A DNA stretch of 64,000 nt from Lingula anatina (taxonomy: Eukaryota > Brachiopoda > Lingulata > Lingulida > Lingulidae): assembly GCF_001039355.2 (NCBI RefSeq), contig NW_019775935.1, positions 621,570-685,569 of the forward strand. The letters run 5' to 3'. Each line of letters starts with the position of its first letter. The stretch's first letter is position 1. The notes below the pieces were generated by a model. The model did not search any database. It was not told where the DNA came from and saw nothing but the letters and a program-made list of their open reading frames with translations. Position numbers and translations under genes: made by a program. Positions 22,776 through 36,335 of this stretch are shown one piece after another.

Positions 22776-25700
22776 GTATGTTTGTTGATTGTTTATTTTT
22801 ATTTTGTGACTAAAATTTTGAGATACGACAAACTCGGCGGTTTAAGTGACACTGGTATGGCGAAATTTGATAGTCACGAGTCTTCTCATATACTTGACCT
22901 AAGGGTAATGCTATGGGGAGGACGGTGAGCGGTACGGCGGACTTTACCACTTGTTCTCTTCCTACACAAGCGACTGCACTATATCATATAGCAAGTCATT
23001 AAAAATTCAAATCTTTTAACGACCAAGTAATGAGACTGTTTTGTGATCGTAACGCTGCGTGATGGGTCTTTACCAAGGTGTTTACGTTTGCGCTAAGACC
23101 CAAGAAACTGTTTATTGGCGTACCAAGACGCTCCCGCAGTAAGAATTTATGACCTAACGTTCTGGATTAAATTTGTCTACACCTTTTCAAAACTAGAAAT
23201 CGGTAGACCAAATAGATATATTTCTATCTTTGTTTCATCTAAACCTTAAGCCTACAAACAGCCTCTTAAAATAGGCATTCTAGTTTAAGAAAAGTTAAAA
23301 TCATATTCACAACCTGTATGCTTATTTACATAGCTGTTGCATCAGCAAATAACTTTTTCCTTCCTTAAAACTCCATATATGTCAAAGTATCAACCACAAT
23401 GCATAAATTTATATGAATCATATATATTATTATTGTTATATTGCGACAAAAGCATCCAGCTTCTCTAGATGACATACGAACCAAGGTTATAGAGCTATAT
23501 CCCCCCTGTGTATAAGACCACAAATAAGATTACGCAGAGAAACCAAATGATGACGGAAGAAACAAAGTGGGTGTCTGCTGATGCTGAAAGGAATAATGGG
23601 GAAAACATACCGCGACTAAACTTACCATACAATAGTTGTTCTCTCAAATGTATTATTTTCTATCCCTAGTTAGGGGATATTTTTGTGATTTATTGTGTAG
23701 TCTGCTATGTGGTATGCATACTGATTGACGAAGTTACTTTTAACTGATTTTATTTTGTTCAGAAAATACATTAAGGTGAATTTTGAGGACATGTAAAACG
23801 ATGAAAAATTTACATTAAAAACGGCCCCTCACCTCCGGATTCAATGCGGTCTTAATCTTAACCTGCAGCGTAAACACTAGAAAGGCAATTAGGTTTTATA
23901 TCATTGAAATTTCTTATAGAAAGCTGTCAGGTGTGGATGAAATATTGAATTCACGTTGAGCCACATCTACAGTTAGAATTTCAGAAAATTACATCTACAA
24001 GGCTTTTCGGCACAATCATTATGACAAAATTCTTTCACAACAGCGACGTTTTTTTTAAATGTATTTGTTTGGCGTTGTCTCCTGTTATCGAAACATGGAT
24101 AGATTGGCCGCCTGTACCTGTCTGCCATCTGACGATGTTTTACACATGTTTATTCTGCGACAACATTATTTAGGCCGTGACCTGAGAGAAAAAAGCAGCG
24201 AAGATAATTGAGGGTATCGTTATTCCGCCCGGGTTCAAATACGGCAATTGTACATGATCAGGGAAATTATCGTGTATCAAAATATCACTGGTTCGCAGTC
24301 CAGATTTTCTGTTTCGAATCCGAAACATTGGACAGCGTTTGCGTCATAACAATGAGCCTGGAATGTTCTAACCAAACTTCTATTTTTAAAAATCCTTAAA
24401 AGGATTTCAGGCGGATTGATTGATCCGCGATCTATGAAGGGGACTTTGTTAAGATATGAACTGCTTTGACAGCCCCATTTTAAAAAATTGTTCAAATTAG
24501 ACGTATTAAGATGTTTTACTTCTTAAAGAAGGAATGTTCAAAATGTCATATGATTAAAAACCTGTGAACAATCAGGTGTGCAGTTGTTGGTATAACCATG
24601 AATGCCATGTTATTCTGAAATAATGAATTTGTAGTTTGTAATGTACGGTAAAGCAAAAACTACAAAAGGGCAGTCTCGTTGAACATGACAAATATGACTT
24701 GTATAGATGGTCAGAATAAAGTGTCAAAGAGTCTCTTCAAATCTGATCGGAACAGTCAGTTCGAAGTTCAAAAAGTATTGTAAGTAACGACCCCGTGGAC
24801 CTGTATTATAAGGCTTGAATAACACCTTGGGCAAATTCCCTCTAACCGTGTAGCCCCGTTCTAGTCGTCGGCTGCCCCGGGGGCAAAAGTAGAAGAGGCT
24901 AGTATCATAAAGTACACAGCCATGTTCGCCTGATTAACCATACGCGTTGATTAATTTCGATAAAATTAGGCATCTAAATGGTGTGAACAGTCCGAAATGT
25001 GATCCCAATTTCACAGTGCCGTAGGCAGGTGAAGAATCGACAGAATACATTGACCACGATTGCACGTCTCAGCAACAGTTCTACTGTTTCGGAACTTCTG
25101 ATACAGCGGCCATGCAGAAAAGGAAATCATAACTGCCTGTAATGTGCCGGTAATTCATAGGCTTGTTTGAACAGCAACACTTCCCTAGCCCGTGGTAACA
25201 GGTCAGAAAACTTTTTTCTTGCGTTAGCAGTGTTCGGAGGGTCATCGTAGTGCAAATAAAAATCAACCCGCGGTTCTTTTGATGAAATCGCTTTGTTTTG
25301 CACAGGAAAATTTGAGCGACCGATGTTGACTTACGTTTGGAAATACTGCTCTTCGAAATACATGTCGTTCACGATTGGTAAATATGAAGAAAAATTAAGG
25401 GTTTTACGTTACTGAAATAATCGTTCTGATTGATACCGAAATGGGGTAAATTTTGACAAAAATTATACGGCTTTCAAACCGCTTATAAAAGATGATAGAT
25501 AAGACTTGTCTCAGACAGCAGACAACATGAAGTTTTTTGCTCGACGTGTTGGCGGGAGATTTGACACGCACGACAAGTGATTCTGAAACTAACAAAAGCG
25601 CCCATCCATTGATCTGCCAACTGGTCAGCTTGCAAATAAAACAGGTGATGTTATAGAAAATTGCAACAATTCGTCTTGGCCTTCTTGCAACTGTTATGTC

Positions 25701-28394
25701 ACACTTGAACTCTTCATCAATGGGAAATGAACCGTTGAAATTCTAAATGCTTCGTTCATTGTGAAGAAATGGGGTCAAAAAGTGACTTACATACCCAAAG
25801 GACATATTTGCAAACACTTTCGAAAGGTCCCAGAAAATGAAAAGACATTGGTCAAATTTTTCCACCACCCTTGGCAAACGGGTAGGAGGGTGACAAGTTC
25901 ATGTTTATAAAAGTCCGGGCCGTGGAGGAATCGAACACACAGCCGGCGGGTCTGAGGGTCCAAATGAGCATGATTTTCAGTGTTGACGCAATAATCATGA
26001 TCGCTTCTGAAATGTTTTCTTTCTAGTTTTCTAAAAATGTTGGACAACACTGTCGGATGTTTCTAATTAGGGGTTGTTGCAAAAGTAAAACGTGTATAAC
26101 GGTTGCTGGGCATCATCATAATCTGCGTCCTATTTGCAACAGCACGTAGAGGTCCATCATCTCAAGAATGTACAGAGGTAACAGATTCCCCTCCTCCACA
26201 ACAAATCACAATAAATTTAATGAAGCAACCAAGAGACAAATATAGTGTTAAGAACATATACATTATGTACGAAATTGGTTTCCTGATTAACCTACTTCGT
26301 AACTGTAATCACGCCTTCTTGGTTAATTAAACACTTGGTCGCTTTGGCAGACTGCCAACATACAAACCAGGTGTTTTTAGTCAAAAATAATAAATGTGCA
26401 AGTGGTAACTGCCGATGAAGTCTAAATTTTACGTTTGCCACTTGGGAAATAACTTTCAAATGTTGTGAAGCATAAAATTAGAAAATCACTTTGGCCTATG
26501 AGTTATTCTTGTCTCCGACGAAAGCTGCTAACAATACGTAGAATAGTGGCTCTACGTGGTTTTGAGCCGTCAAATATCTGAAGGCATTTGGATGATATCA
26601 TAGAAATACGGTTCTCTTTCTTTCTTATCGGACCGCATAAGTGAAACTCTCGTTTTACTTTGTATAGTTGGTCAATAGAAAGAATCTGTCGAATTCGACT
26701 GCTAAAATGACCAGTCGACACATCATAACATTTTGATCTAGTCTGTATCTTTTAATATATCCCCCAGTCTTCAGAACCTGACACATCGAGCAACTTATTG
26801 TAGGTTCTCTTCTTCGTTTTTCTGAAACAGGCGGCACCTACTACATAGGGCGATTTTACATGAGGTAAAGCTCTTATTTCGCAGTTAATCTAGTGGACAA
26901 TACCTGGTTTTCTTATTATTTTTTCTAGCATGAGAAGAATGTTTAGTTTTATAGTGCTATCAAAAATAAAAATAACAGGGTGACATTGCCAACGGCACTT
27001 TTTAGTGTGCTTTGAACATTTATCCCACTCAGCCAGTGCTTTAAGTATTTACCTACATGCTGTTCAACAAGAATCAAGCTAAGATGTACTTATGTGAACA
27101 ACAGTTCTTTTAAATCGATGAATCTACAGTTTAACGTGTCTACAGAGACAGATATGAAAAATCCAGTCAATGAATATGCAGTTATTGCTCTGCTATTCCT
27201 ACGCTTTGTAGAGGGTCTACCTGCTTTACAATGAGTATTGAGAAAAGAAACAGCAGCCGTAGGGGCAAGACAATTGATCTTATTTTGTTAGACCCAACGA
27301 AAATAACATGGTGACAAAAATGTCAACTGGAAAATGTAGAAATAAAGGTCTTATTCCAGTCCCTGGAGGTCACAAGGGTGGTCCCCAAACAAAACAAAGA
27401 CAATGGCCGTCAAAACATATCTCCCACTTTTTCTCCAAAGCCACGGACTTTACGTTTCTAGGGCAAAATATTTTGGGTTGTGGATGAAATTACATCTTCG
27501 TCCTTTACAATCAAACCCTTTCTTTTCATTAACCTTCGGGGCTACGTTTGTTTCTGTTGATTCCTTTTACAGCAGTACCATTTTCTAATTAACTGTACGA
27601 TTGTTCGCATTTGAGTAACTCGGAGTTATCTTTTCCTGACGAGTTAACGTGCAAAATAGAGATGTATTGACTTTTAACTCTTACTCAATTTTCATTAAAC
27701 GAGTTTTGCTGAGAGTGTATTTTTAAGATGTGCAAAGGACACTATACTAAAGTAAGAATTCAACCGTAAGAAAGAAAGTTCAGATGGCCATTGAACGTAT
27801 TCAATGTTTCCATCCAGCGCAAATCTAACTTTTATTTAGCATCAAGGGGTAAAATAAGTGAAATGTGTTCTGCATCCCAATGCTGCACTACTAGTAATAC
27901 TTTGCCAAAACAAGCAATCTACATAAAACCGTCCCATGCATCTGCATTCTCCATTCTTTTCGCCTGTTATAGACAGAGGGGGAAAAAATAAAACACAATA
28001 TTACGTCAAAAATGTTCAAGCATCTGAACTCTTTTCTCTCTTCTGTATCAACTGTTACACATATGTGTTCCACAATTGTAATAGATATCTGATGAAAACT
28101 ATAAGAAAATTATGGACTGCTTGAATGGTAGTCTTTATAAAGGAATACTGCTATGGTGGACGAACTTTGCGAAGAAAATTGCCAGTACAAGTAACACAAA
28201 TGCGCGGAATTGCCAGTTATAGAGAGCGGAAGGCGTCCCCCTTCCACTTCCTTTTTAATTCAAACCACATCAAGAAAAATTGGAAGATTAAAGTGAACTG
28301 CATAATAAATGCTTTATTCACAAGCATCCTTTAAGGAGGTTACACCGTTAATCTGCTGGAAATGAAATTATTTGACCACAAAATTAGAGTCTAT

Positions 28395-28455
28395 ATGTAT
28401 TTCTGTATTTAAAAAACGAAGTTTTTTATTCTTCGTTTTTTAAACAGAAATACAT
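28395..28455. repeat. Near-perfect foldback (25-bp stem, 9-base loop)
   Basis: The left arm 28395-28421 and right arm 28431-28455 are reverse complements, except that the left arm carries two extra bases (TA). The loop TTTTTTATT separates them. The stem mixes ATGTATTTCTG and TTTAAAAAACGAAG, so it is not simple repeat DNA. It could be a small foldback transposon remnant or a hairpin RNA precursor. A miRNA precursor usually has a less perfect stem. Confidence 0.8.
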
Positions 28456-31400
28456 TTTGCGCATAAATAAGAAACCGCAGACAGGTTGAGGGGTTAAGTA
28501 CACTGTTTGTGCTATTGTTGTTTTTGCGTCTTTTCCAGCCTTACCCTCAACTTCGTGCACAGTCGCCGGCGTTAAGTGGGGTGTAACGGTTGAGGTTTGG
28601 GTTTGACAGCGTGTGACGTTGGACTAAAAAGAACAGCATTCCGTTTATTGTGATATCGACGTGTCTTCTGTATCTGCCAGGCCCACGGTCTTATCAGGAT
28701 CACCTAAGACTGCTGAGGTATTCCAAAGCTTAGGAAGGTAAGATAGTCATACTTTTCTCTTGTTATCTCTATTTTCAATTAAAGTCATAGTTATCTTACT
28801 TTGTGTTTTTATCAAATACATTAGATCAGGAAGATAGGATTTTCGCAATTAAACGCAGTTTTTTCAATATCAGGGTTTTTTTGTCTCTAAGTATTTTTAT
28901 AAAACCTTAACGCCGTCAAACTTAGAATTAGTGTTTCTGATATACTATGATATGGCGATTGGAATCCAGTAACAATCAAAGAGACAAACTCAAAGTGCCA
29001 AATCGAAACTGATTATTTATACCTTGCCTTGAATACAAGTTACTGTGCAATGGGTTCTAGAGTGAAATTCTAGACTGCTGAACGCTCCAAACAGGTCTGC
29101 TAGATATAATTTAATTGCTGCTCTTCCTCCTACAGTGGCAGATTGCTTTTGGACATTCATGTAAAAAAAAATGACCAAAAGGATCTAGCTTCTGAAATGC
29201 TTAGAGTATATACGCGCATTTGTGAGTTTTATGTCAATGAAAAAATATAAAAAGAGGTACATATGTACAGGTTTTGAACAAAAATCTAGAAGGACTGGCG
29301 TGCGAATTGAGACTGTTAAGAACAACCCTCTTGCTGATCGAATATTTTTTAAAAATGGAAAGTGTACTGAAGCGCTGATCAAATTTAGTTAACCTACTAG
29401 AAATGCTCCCATGTCTGAAAGGCTGATACGTTAACCGTGTCGCTTGGCCCGCCATTTGTCTGGGGACAAGCGGTGTTGTGGATATCAATATATGACAAAT
29501 GTGCAGACGGGACGAAGGGCAAGGCCTTATCGTACTGAATTACACCGTCCTATTCAACCAGATGTAATTTCACGTATTTATCATTCTTAAAGATCCCGAC
29601 AAGTTGTAAGAGGGGACGTGTAGCTACATTTTTGGGCCGTCATGATTTCGTTATATGATAGTGCAAAATTGCCTTCGTCGATGATAGCCGATGAGTTGTG
29701 AAGCTGTCAGGGGAGAATACGATATATACAGAGTACCGTTGATATTTAACTTGAGAATGTTAAGGTATTCTTGGTCGAACGGGAGAAGACTTGCCCTAGG
29801 GTAATGTCAGCTGGAAAACTCATCAGATGAAGCAATTTCAAAATGATGAAATTAAATATAGTCAAAAGGAAAGTGTCAGAAAGTGATGCAAAAGATATGA
29901 AGTGAGCTTAAATTACATCCAATTTTTCCTGCACCGTAGACTTCCTTACAGTCTACCGCTTCCTTTTCTATATCAAAAGGAAAGGTAATTCGTACATGAT
30001 TCCTATCTTTAATTATAACTTTGTAACTTTAAGAAGTTCCAATGTAACATGTCAGATAAGAATTAGTCTATGAAATCGATATCTCCCCTATCAAAATCAT
30101 TGGGCAGTTGGAGGTACGCAAAACACGTATTTACCCCGTCCCTTTCTGTCATACACTCATACGTAAAGAACCATAGGCAAAAAGTCGTGCTCAGTTGGGT
30201 GGCTGAGGTATGAGGTAAACTATCGAAGCAACTGGCCTGTCGAACTTCAAAATTACAGACGCCACTCAGTTATTCAGTTTGTGATTTGGTTGTGTAGTTG
30301 TAAGGGCGGAGTACCATAGGAAAAGTCAGACTAGTCGCAATATTTCTTCAGGTAAGCTGAATGCAGAATGACAATTAAGTTTTGAAATTGGATGACTAAA
30401 ATACAATTTTGCCCTTAAGGAAGTCGACCAGTTCTTTACCTTTTTTAAGAGCACGCTTTAAAGTACTTTTACCATAACTTTGTTTTAGTCGTTGTGAGAT
30501 GGCAATGAGGCCGTAAAAGATAGATGGTTATGTCATTGACTGGGAGATGTTTTAATCAAGTCACAAACAGGTGTTGTACTTCCCACAAAAACACATAAAT
30601 CATGTACTGGTGTTGCAATGTAACTCACGTGAAACTTCGTGTATTGTGAGCTAGTTAGCACTATCAACTGACGCAACGTTTTATTTCAATGTGATTTTTC
30701 ACAAAGATCTTTTGACTATCGCTATTGGGCTCTCAAACTTGTTTTGTAATTAATAAAATAATGTAATTGATAAATATTTTAGAGAGTCGTTGATTATGAA
30801 TGTGAATGAAATGTTTTTGTATTGTATAATTTTTTTCATTTGAACCTAAATATTAATGTCAGATTCATAAAAGCAAATGATATGAAACGAAATCAGTTTG
30901 TAAATGACTTATGTTGAATGCAAGTAAGGAGACGCGCGTGCATACGAATGTATGCGAGCACACCTAAAGAGTAGTAAAAGCATTTTTATAAAATGTAATA
31001 GCCTTAATCCCTTCAATTGATAAACCTACAGAGAGGGGAGGGGGATAAAATGCACTTTTGTGAAAAATATAGATGGCATATTATTTGCTTAACCAATGTA
31101 GACTATCCATTCCACGGCCCGCAGGTGTAGGCGCATTTTCGCATCAGCTTTGGGTTACTTGTTAGGATTCGTCGTTTTTAGACTGATCTACACTTAATTA
31201 ATGTATGGTCACATAGCGCTACAGCTGTATTCCTTTTATCTACTAGAATTCAATTAACCTGCGATAAGTATACACAGTTGCCACACTACATTCCATTTCC
31301 AAATGTTTTTCCTAATCTTCCAAATCTACACATCCTTCCAGCCAGTGTAGACATGACTTTTGGGCAGATATCGCGTGAATAATCTGCCCTTTTATGAATG

Positions 31401-34400
31401 AAAGGTGAAACAGCACCCTTAAACAATTGACTGAATCATAGTTTACGTGTTAATATGTTAGGAAAGCGTTGAAGCGTGCTTGACTGGCATCTTGACTGTC
31501 AACGATACAGCAATTTGCCCTGAGTTACTATGATAATTGTGAATAGTGAATTCAATCCGGCTATTAATTTTCTATTTCAACAGTCCATTTCCAATGCTTT
31601 CAACGTCCTTTGTCGTCGCCATCCACCCCAAGAAATGCCCCTTAATCGAAACAACTATCAGAATGCTGAAAAGCTCTGGCGAAGGATTTAACCGTTCTTA
31701 TTCAGGAATGGGTTACCAGAACCCCTCTGCGGCCAAGAATGCTACTTTGGTCTGTGGCGTTCATTTGATACGCCCAATGCAGCTATTCGATCATTTTCTC
31801 CGCAAATTAATTCGAACTTTGAATGTATTCATAAAAATTAGGGGGTCTCAAAGGTTAAGGCATACACTTTGGAAGAAATGGGAACATATCTCCTCCAGCG
31901 AAACCGACATCGGTGCCAATCTTGCGGTCGGAAAAGCATGTTGTTGTCAACTTGTCGTTAAATCATAATATGCCACTGGGGTCCATTTTATTTATTTACA
32001 AACCGATGCTGATGCTATCGCCAATACTAAAAGTTAGGAAAGAGAAAACTCTGCATCTTCTCTGTATCATTATAGCACCTTCAGAAGTTGATATTTGGAG
32101 TCCAAATACAAGTATGTAAATTGCGCATGGGACTAGAACGAAAAGACATTATATAGAGCACATCTGTTGATAACTGAGAATATTATAAACTATCGATCAT
32201 ATTCTAGCTCTCTTTCATGACTTCAAAATGTTCATTTTTCTTCTGTTGAAAAACCTGCACCACGCAGGTGTGTGTGCGCTTTATTAGGTGACAGGTGAAT
32301 GTAAGGAATTTAACTCAATCTAACTTATGGAGAGTTAAGGAACAAAAGGGTAATCATTGTGTGGGAAACTGTTGAAACGCGCGCTTGTTTTACTTTTCTT
32401 TTTTTTTCTTGTGAATTAGCCGTTCATGGCAAGAAACCGACATTCTGCCAATAAATCTCACGCTGAAAGGAAATTCTTTAAATAATGTCTTTTTGGAGGC
32501 ATGTTAAAATGCGTGTGGTGCGAGTGTGCGCGTGTATCCATTAGTGTGCACATGCACGCGTGTCTATTCATTTTTTGAAAAGGAGAACCAAAGTTGGTAG
32601 GTGGATATCGGTTTCTCGTTTCACGTATCAAAACTTCTCCTGGCGACTACATGTACATGCAGCCTGGAATACCGGAGACAGGTAGACGTTATGCTTAAAT
32701 GTACATGAACGACGCTTAACAGGCATACACGTTAGTTGTCTGCGAAGTTGGTCACCGTCAATTCGCCTCGATGTCGCCGGGCCCAGCGGCGTGACATGCT
32801 GTGTCCCTAAGTGACCTTGACTGGGTCAAACGTATTTAATGTCATCTGTCACAAACATGTCGCAAATGATTGACCCAGTAATAATCAAAAGGTGTCGCGT
32901 TATATGACAAACACTCTGATGCCCTAAGTGAGGTTATGTGGTTTAAAAGGCAATCCTTAAAAAGCGTACTGAACTAAGTTATTTTATTCTTTTTGTTTGC
33001 ACAATACAGGTAGAACAACTTGAAAAAAAATTCCACTAATATTGATTTTAATACGACACCTTGTTCTTAACGCGCTGCGTCTAGACAGGCAACATGACGC
33101 AATGAATAAGATTGTTGGCCTTCGACACCATGACGTTTTCGCATAATCACATTGCTGGCGTAAAAATGACATTTTCTCACCAGCAAAGTGCTCCACGACA
33201 AATACAAGGAGCAAAGGGCCAAGTGAAGTCTTAATTTGTTCACACACAACGTATATTGTCATATATATCAAATTTATCACTTAGCAAGCTGATTCAATAA
33301 TGGTTTGCGTTTCACTTCTCCGGTGTTCTGCAGCAGTACTTGGAGCACTTCGCCATTAAAAACCGCATATGCAGTACTTCGTTTACCAGTCCTCGCCAAC
33401 ATTTGAGATAATGTGATTATCTTTCTGATTCGATTGTCCCGTGTTTCCAGGTATCATATAACCAAAGAATGATTTTAAACAATTGTTTTTGCTCGCACGT
33501 ATAATTATGTTTGCTTAGTACAGGCGAAGACTTCGGTTTCGGTCCTTCAATTTCTCAACTGAAGGATATCTCGGTTAGGGCCCTGTTAGTGTGTAAATTC
33601 GTTCAAAACGCTGTTAAAATAAGATTTATTCAAATGATAAATTACAATGATTTTCAAGATTCAGATCTCTTTGTTGAGCACCCAGGTGTTGTATTCGGGT
33701 TACTCTCAGGTTTACCGGCAGGCTATATCTTTAGTTAGTTTTATATAGTTTAACTATCTTTACGAGAAAATACGACAGCGACTATTTTCTTGTCCCCGTT
33801 TAGTTTGCATTGTTTTTTTTCAACGTGGCATATTGCCAGGGTGCATTGAGTTAAAGACTTACCTAGTTTTACTATTTCTAGAATTCACTTTTTCTACTAT
33901 TTTAGTGTGATCTTTCGTCATCCATCGCCTACTACAGAAAGAAGTCATTCCAATGTATATGACCTTCTTTATTTCTCAGAGTCGTTCATTAAGAAAAAGG
34001 GTGTACAACACTTTGGTCATGAAGATCGACAGAAGAGCAGTTAAGGTTACACAGCTGCTATCGTTGATATCAGTGATATTGTCTTTTTGACCCTAAATGA
34101 CCCGCCTCTGACCGATATCTGTCTTTGGCTTGTTCCCGCGTACCCTGTACAGGACAAGCGTCGCAACATCATGAAAACCCCCTACCCCTTCTTTCCTTTG
34201 TTTCCTTCTTTTTGAAATGTGCCTTCTTGAGATTTAGAGGTTTGGGAGGGCTATTAACTCGTGCATGGCCTTCATTAAAAAAAGTCATCGTTTTGTAAAT
34301 GTTCTCTGTATATTTTTATTGACAACACATCTAAGTATAATCTCAGTATTCAATGTGTCATACTGGTGATCTTCCGTCATCGGTTGAAACAGTTCAAATG

Positions 34401-36303
34401 AAACCAATGGCTGTCTCCAATACTAGTAGAAACTAACATGCAAAACCTTCACCCGATCTTACCGAATTCTTGGCAACTGACATGTGCAATCACCTGTAAT
34501 AGTATACACCGAACTAGTACATGTACCAATTATAAGCCCCAGGATGAGATTAACAAGTGTAAGGTCTTGTTCCTATCGGTAAAATAGGACGTGACTTGGA
34601 GTCGCAATACCAGACTGGGCTCTGGTGCCCCCTGTACTCATGTGAGACAGCTTTAATTGCTGAACATACAAAACAATTTCACAATGGTTCATTGTGCTGG
34701 AACTTAAAGAGGCATTCACATTTCAGGTGAATTTTGGGGTAGATGTTGGTTAGGTTCCGTCAGTTTGATGCATACATACATTTGTACATTGTCAGACGCA
34801 TAATTGCTGCATTCCTTAATGTGATTACGTTGGTTAAGTGCACAGTGATACAAATTTGCATCTTCGCTAAAATAGCGTGTACATTGTGTACGTTAGTGCG
34901 TATATGCGTACACTTATTTATTTTAATGTCCTGTATACCGTTACTGTACGGATATTTTAGTTTCGCTGCTGTTCCCGATGAAACGCTAAAGCACAATTAT
35001 AATACTAAAATTATCAAGTGAAACAACGAAAATTATAAAAGTTGATGTGTTATTTACTGATAGTTTCAAAGCACGAGTTTAAACTCTGCCGGACTGCAGA
35101 TATTAGTGTTATCTTACATTCACACATTTTGTAAAAAGAAAAAAAACTCATACACTTACGTTTTAAAAAGGGCGGATATGATTAGTCATAAAGTGAAGCT
35201 GTCGACCCACGCTGGAGCGAATTGAATAAGCTTTATTATTATCATCAAATTATTGAACGCTTCATTAAAGTAGAGCAACTGACACAAATATGATCTAAAT
35301 GAGCAATGATTTTATGACATTGACACCGACATCGTTCCATGCATACAAAGTGGACATGGTACTGAAACACACAACACTGCCATTATGCATTACGTATTGA
35401 AATAGAGTCAAGCAGACATGCATTGAATATTGAGCATTTTTTGTTACCTTAGGAGACTAAAGAGAACCTGTAAATGTCTAGAGGCATCGTCTAGCTTATC
35501 AGTTAAGGAAACCGTGGACAATCGTGGGGGTCAAAGGGGTTACCACTGTTGATATAACCTGCTATGGGTAGCTAAACACCATACATAGGACACTGTTGTA
35601 GCCTTTCCATTCTTGAACAATGACTTGACTCAGCGGAGCCTCTTCCACAACTTATCTCCGTGTCTAGTATCTCAAAGATCTGATTTTTTTACGCATGTGG
35701 TTATGAAGTTTGTTTTAAGCTCTGCCTCGTTTTTATTCATCTGGAACGTTCTAGGAAGAGGCTCTTTATTGCATCTGATAATTATAACGCAGAGTGCATA
35801 AAAAAGTGTTAGGTCAATAAAATAAATTCTTTCTTGAAGCCTTTTATTGGGTGATTAAGTCGTAAATTGATAACACTGCTCTTTTTAACCCGAATGGAGC
35901 GTAATGAGTGTCATAAGAACAACAAGCATTGTTCCAACTCTGGTTTTCAGATCAGTGTCATGCGTTGAATGAATGGAGTCCTGACGCATGGAGACAAGAA
36001 TAAGTTTTATGGCATCCGAACGTCTCGACAAATTGAAATTTGATTTGATCAACAGTGAACTAATGATACCAAATTAATCGTAATAACATAGAAATAACCT
36101 ACTTTTTTGTAGCTCTCGAAAAGTTGATCGACTTAAACACATTGGTGATGCTCTGAAAGGAAATTAATAATAACAAGATGCAGAGATCTCTGCGAACGGT
36201 TTATATTGTGTGGATATTACTTTTGTTTGGTTCACATACCATTTTGTCCAATACTTTTAAAAGAACATTTGCAATGTGGCCAGCGCGGTCGGGCATGCAA
36301 AAA

Positions 36304-36335
36304 GACAGACAGACAGGCAGGCAGGCAGGCAGGCC
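36304..36335. repeat. GACA/GGCA tetranucleotide run
   Basis: About eight four-base units changing from GACA to GGCA. The family resembles the CAGA cluster near 16 kb. Confidence 0.9.

Noticed and set aside
25900-25990. tRNA-like B-box (GTTCGATTCC) on the minus strand
   Set aside because: No matching A-box, acceptor-stem complement or anticodon arm could be arranged around it.
25787-26050. Minus-strand frame ending in a perfect GTAAGT donor
   Set aside because: Perfect donor hexamers are expected about thirty times by chance in this window; no acceptor or family supports an exon.
28539-28737. Segment between a good acceptor and a good donor (GGAAG|GTAAGA)
   Set aside because: All three frames contain stops, so it is not an internal coding exon; a UTR exon remains possible but unsupported.
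30195-30255. GGTGGCTGAGG with downstream TCGAACTTC resembling RNA polymerase III boxes
   Set aside because: Stems of a tRNA do not pair, and no tail or repeated copy suggests a SINE.
31546-31968. 140-codon plus-strand frame
   Set aside because: No recognised domain; about one frame of this size is expected by chance among six frames at this stop-codon frequency. Homology or RNA evidence could revive it.
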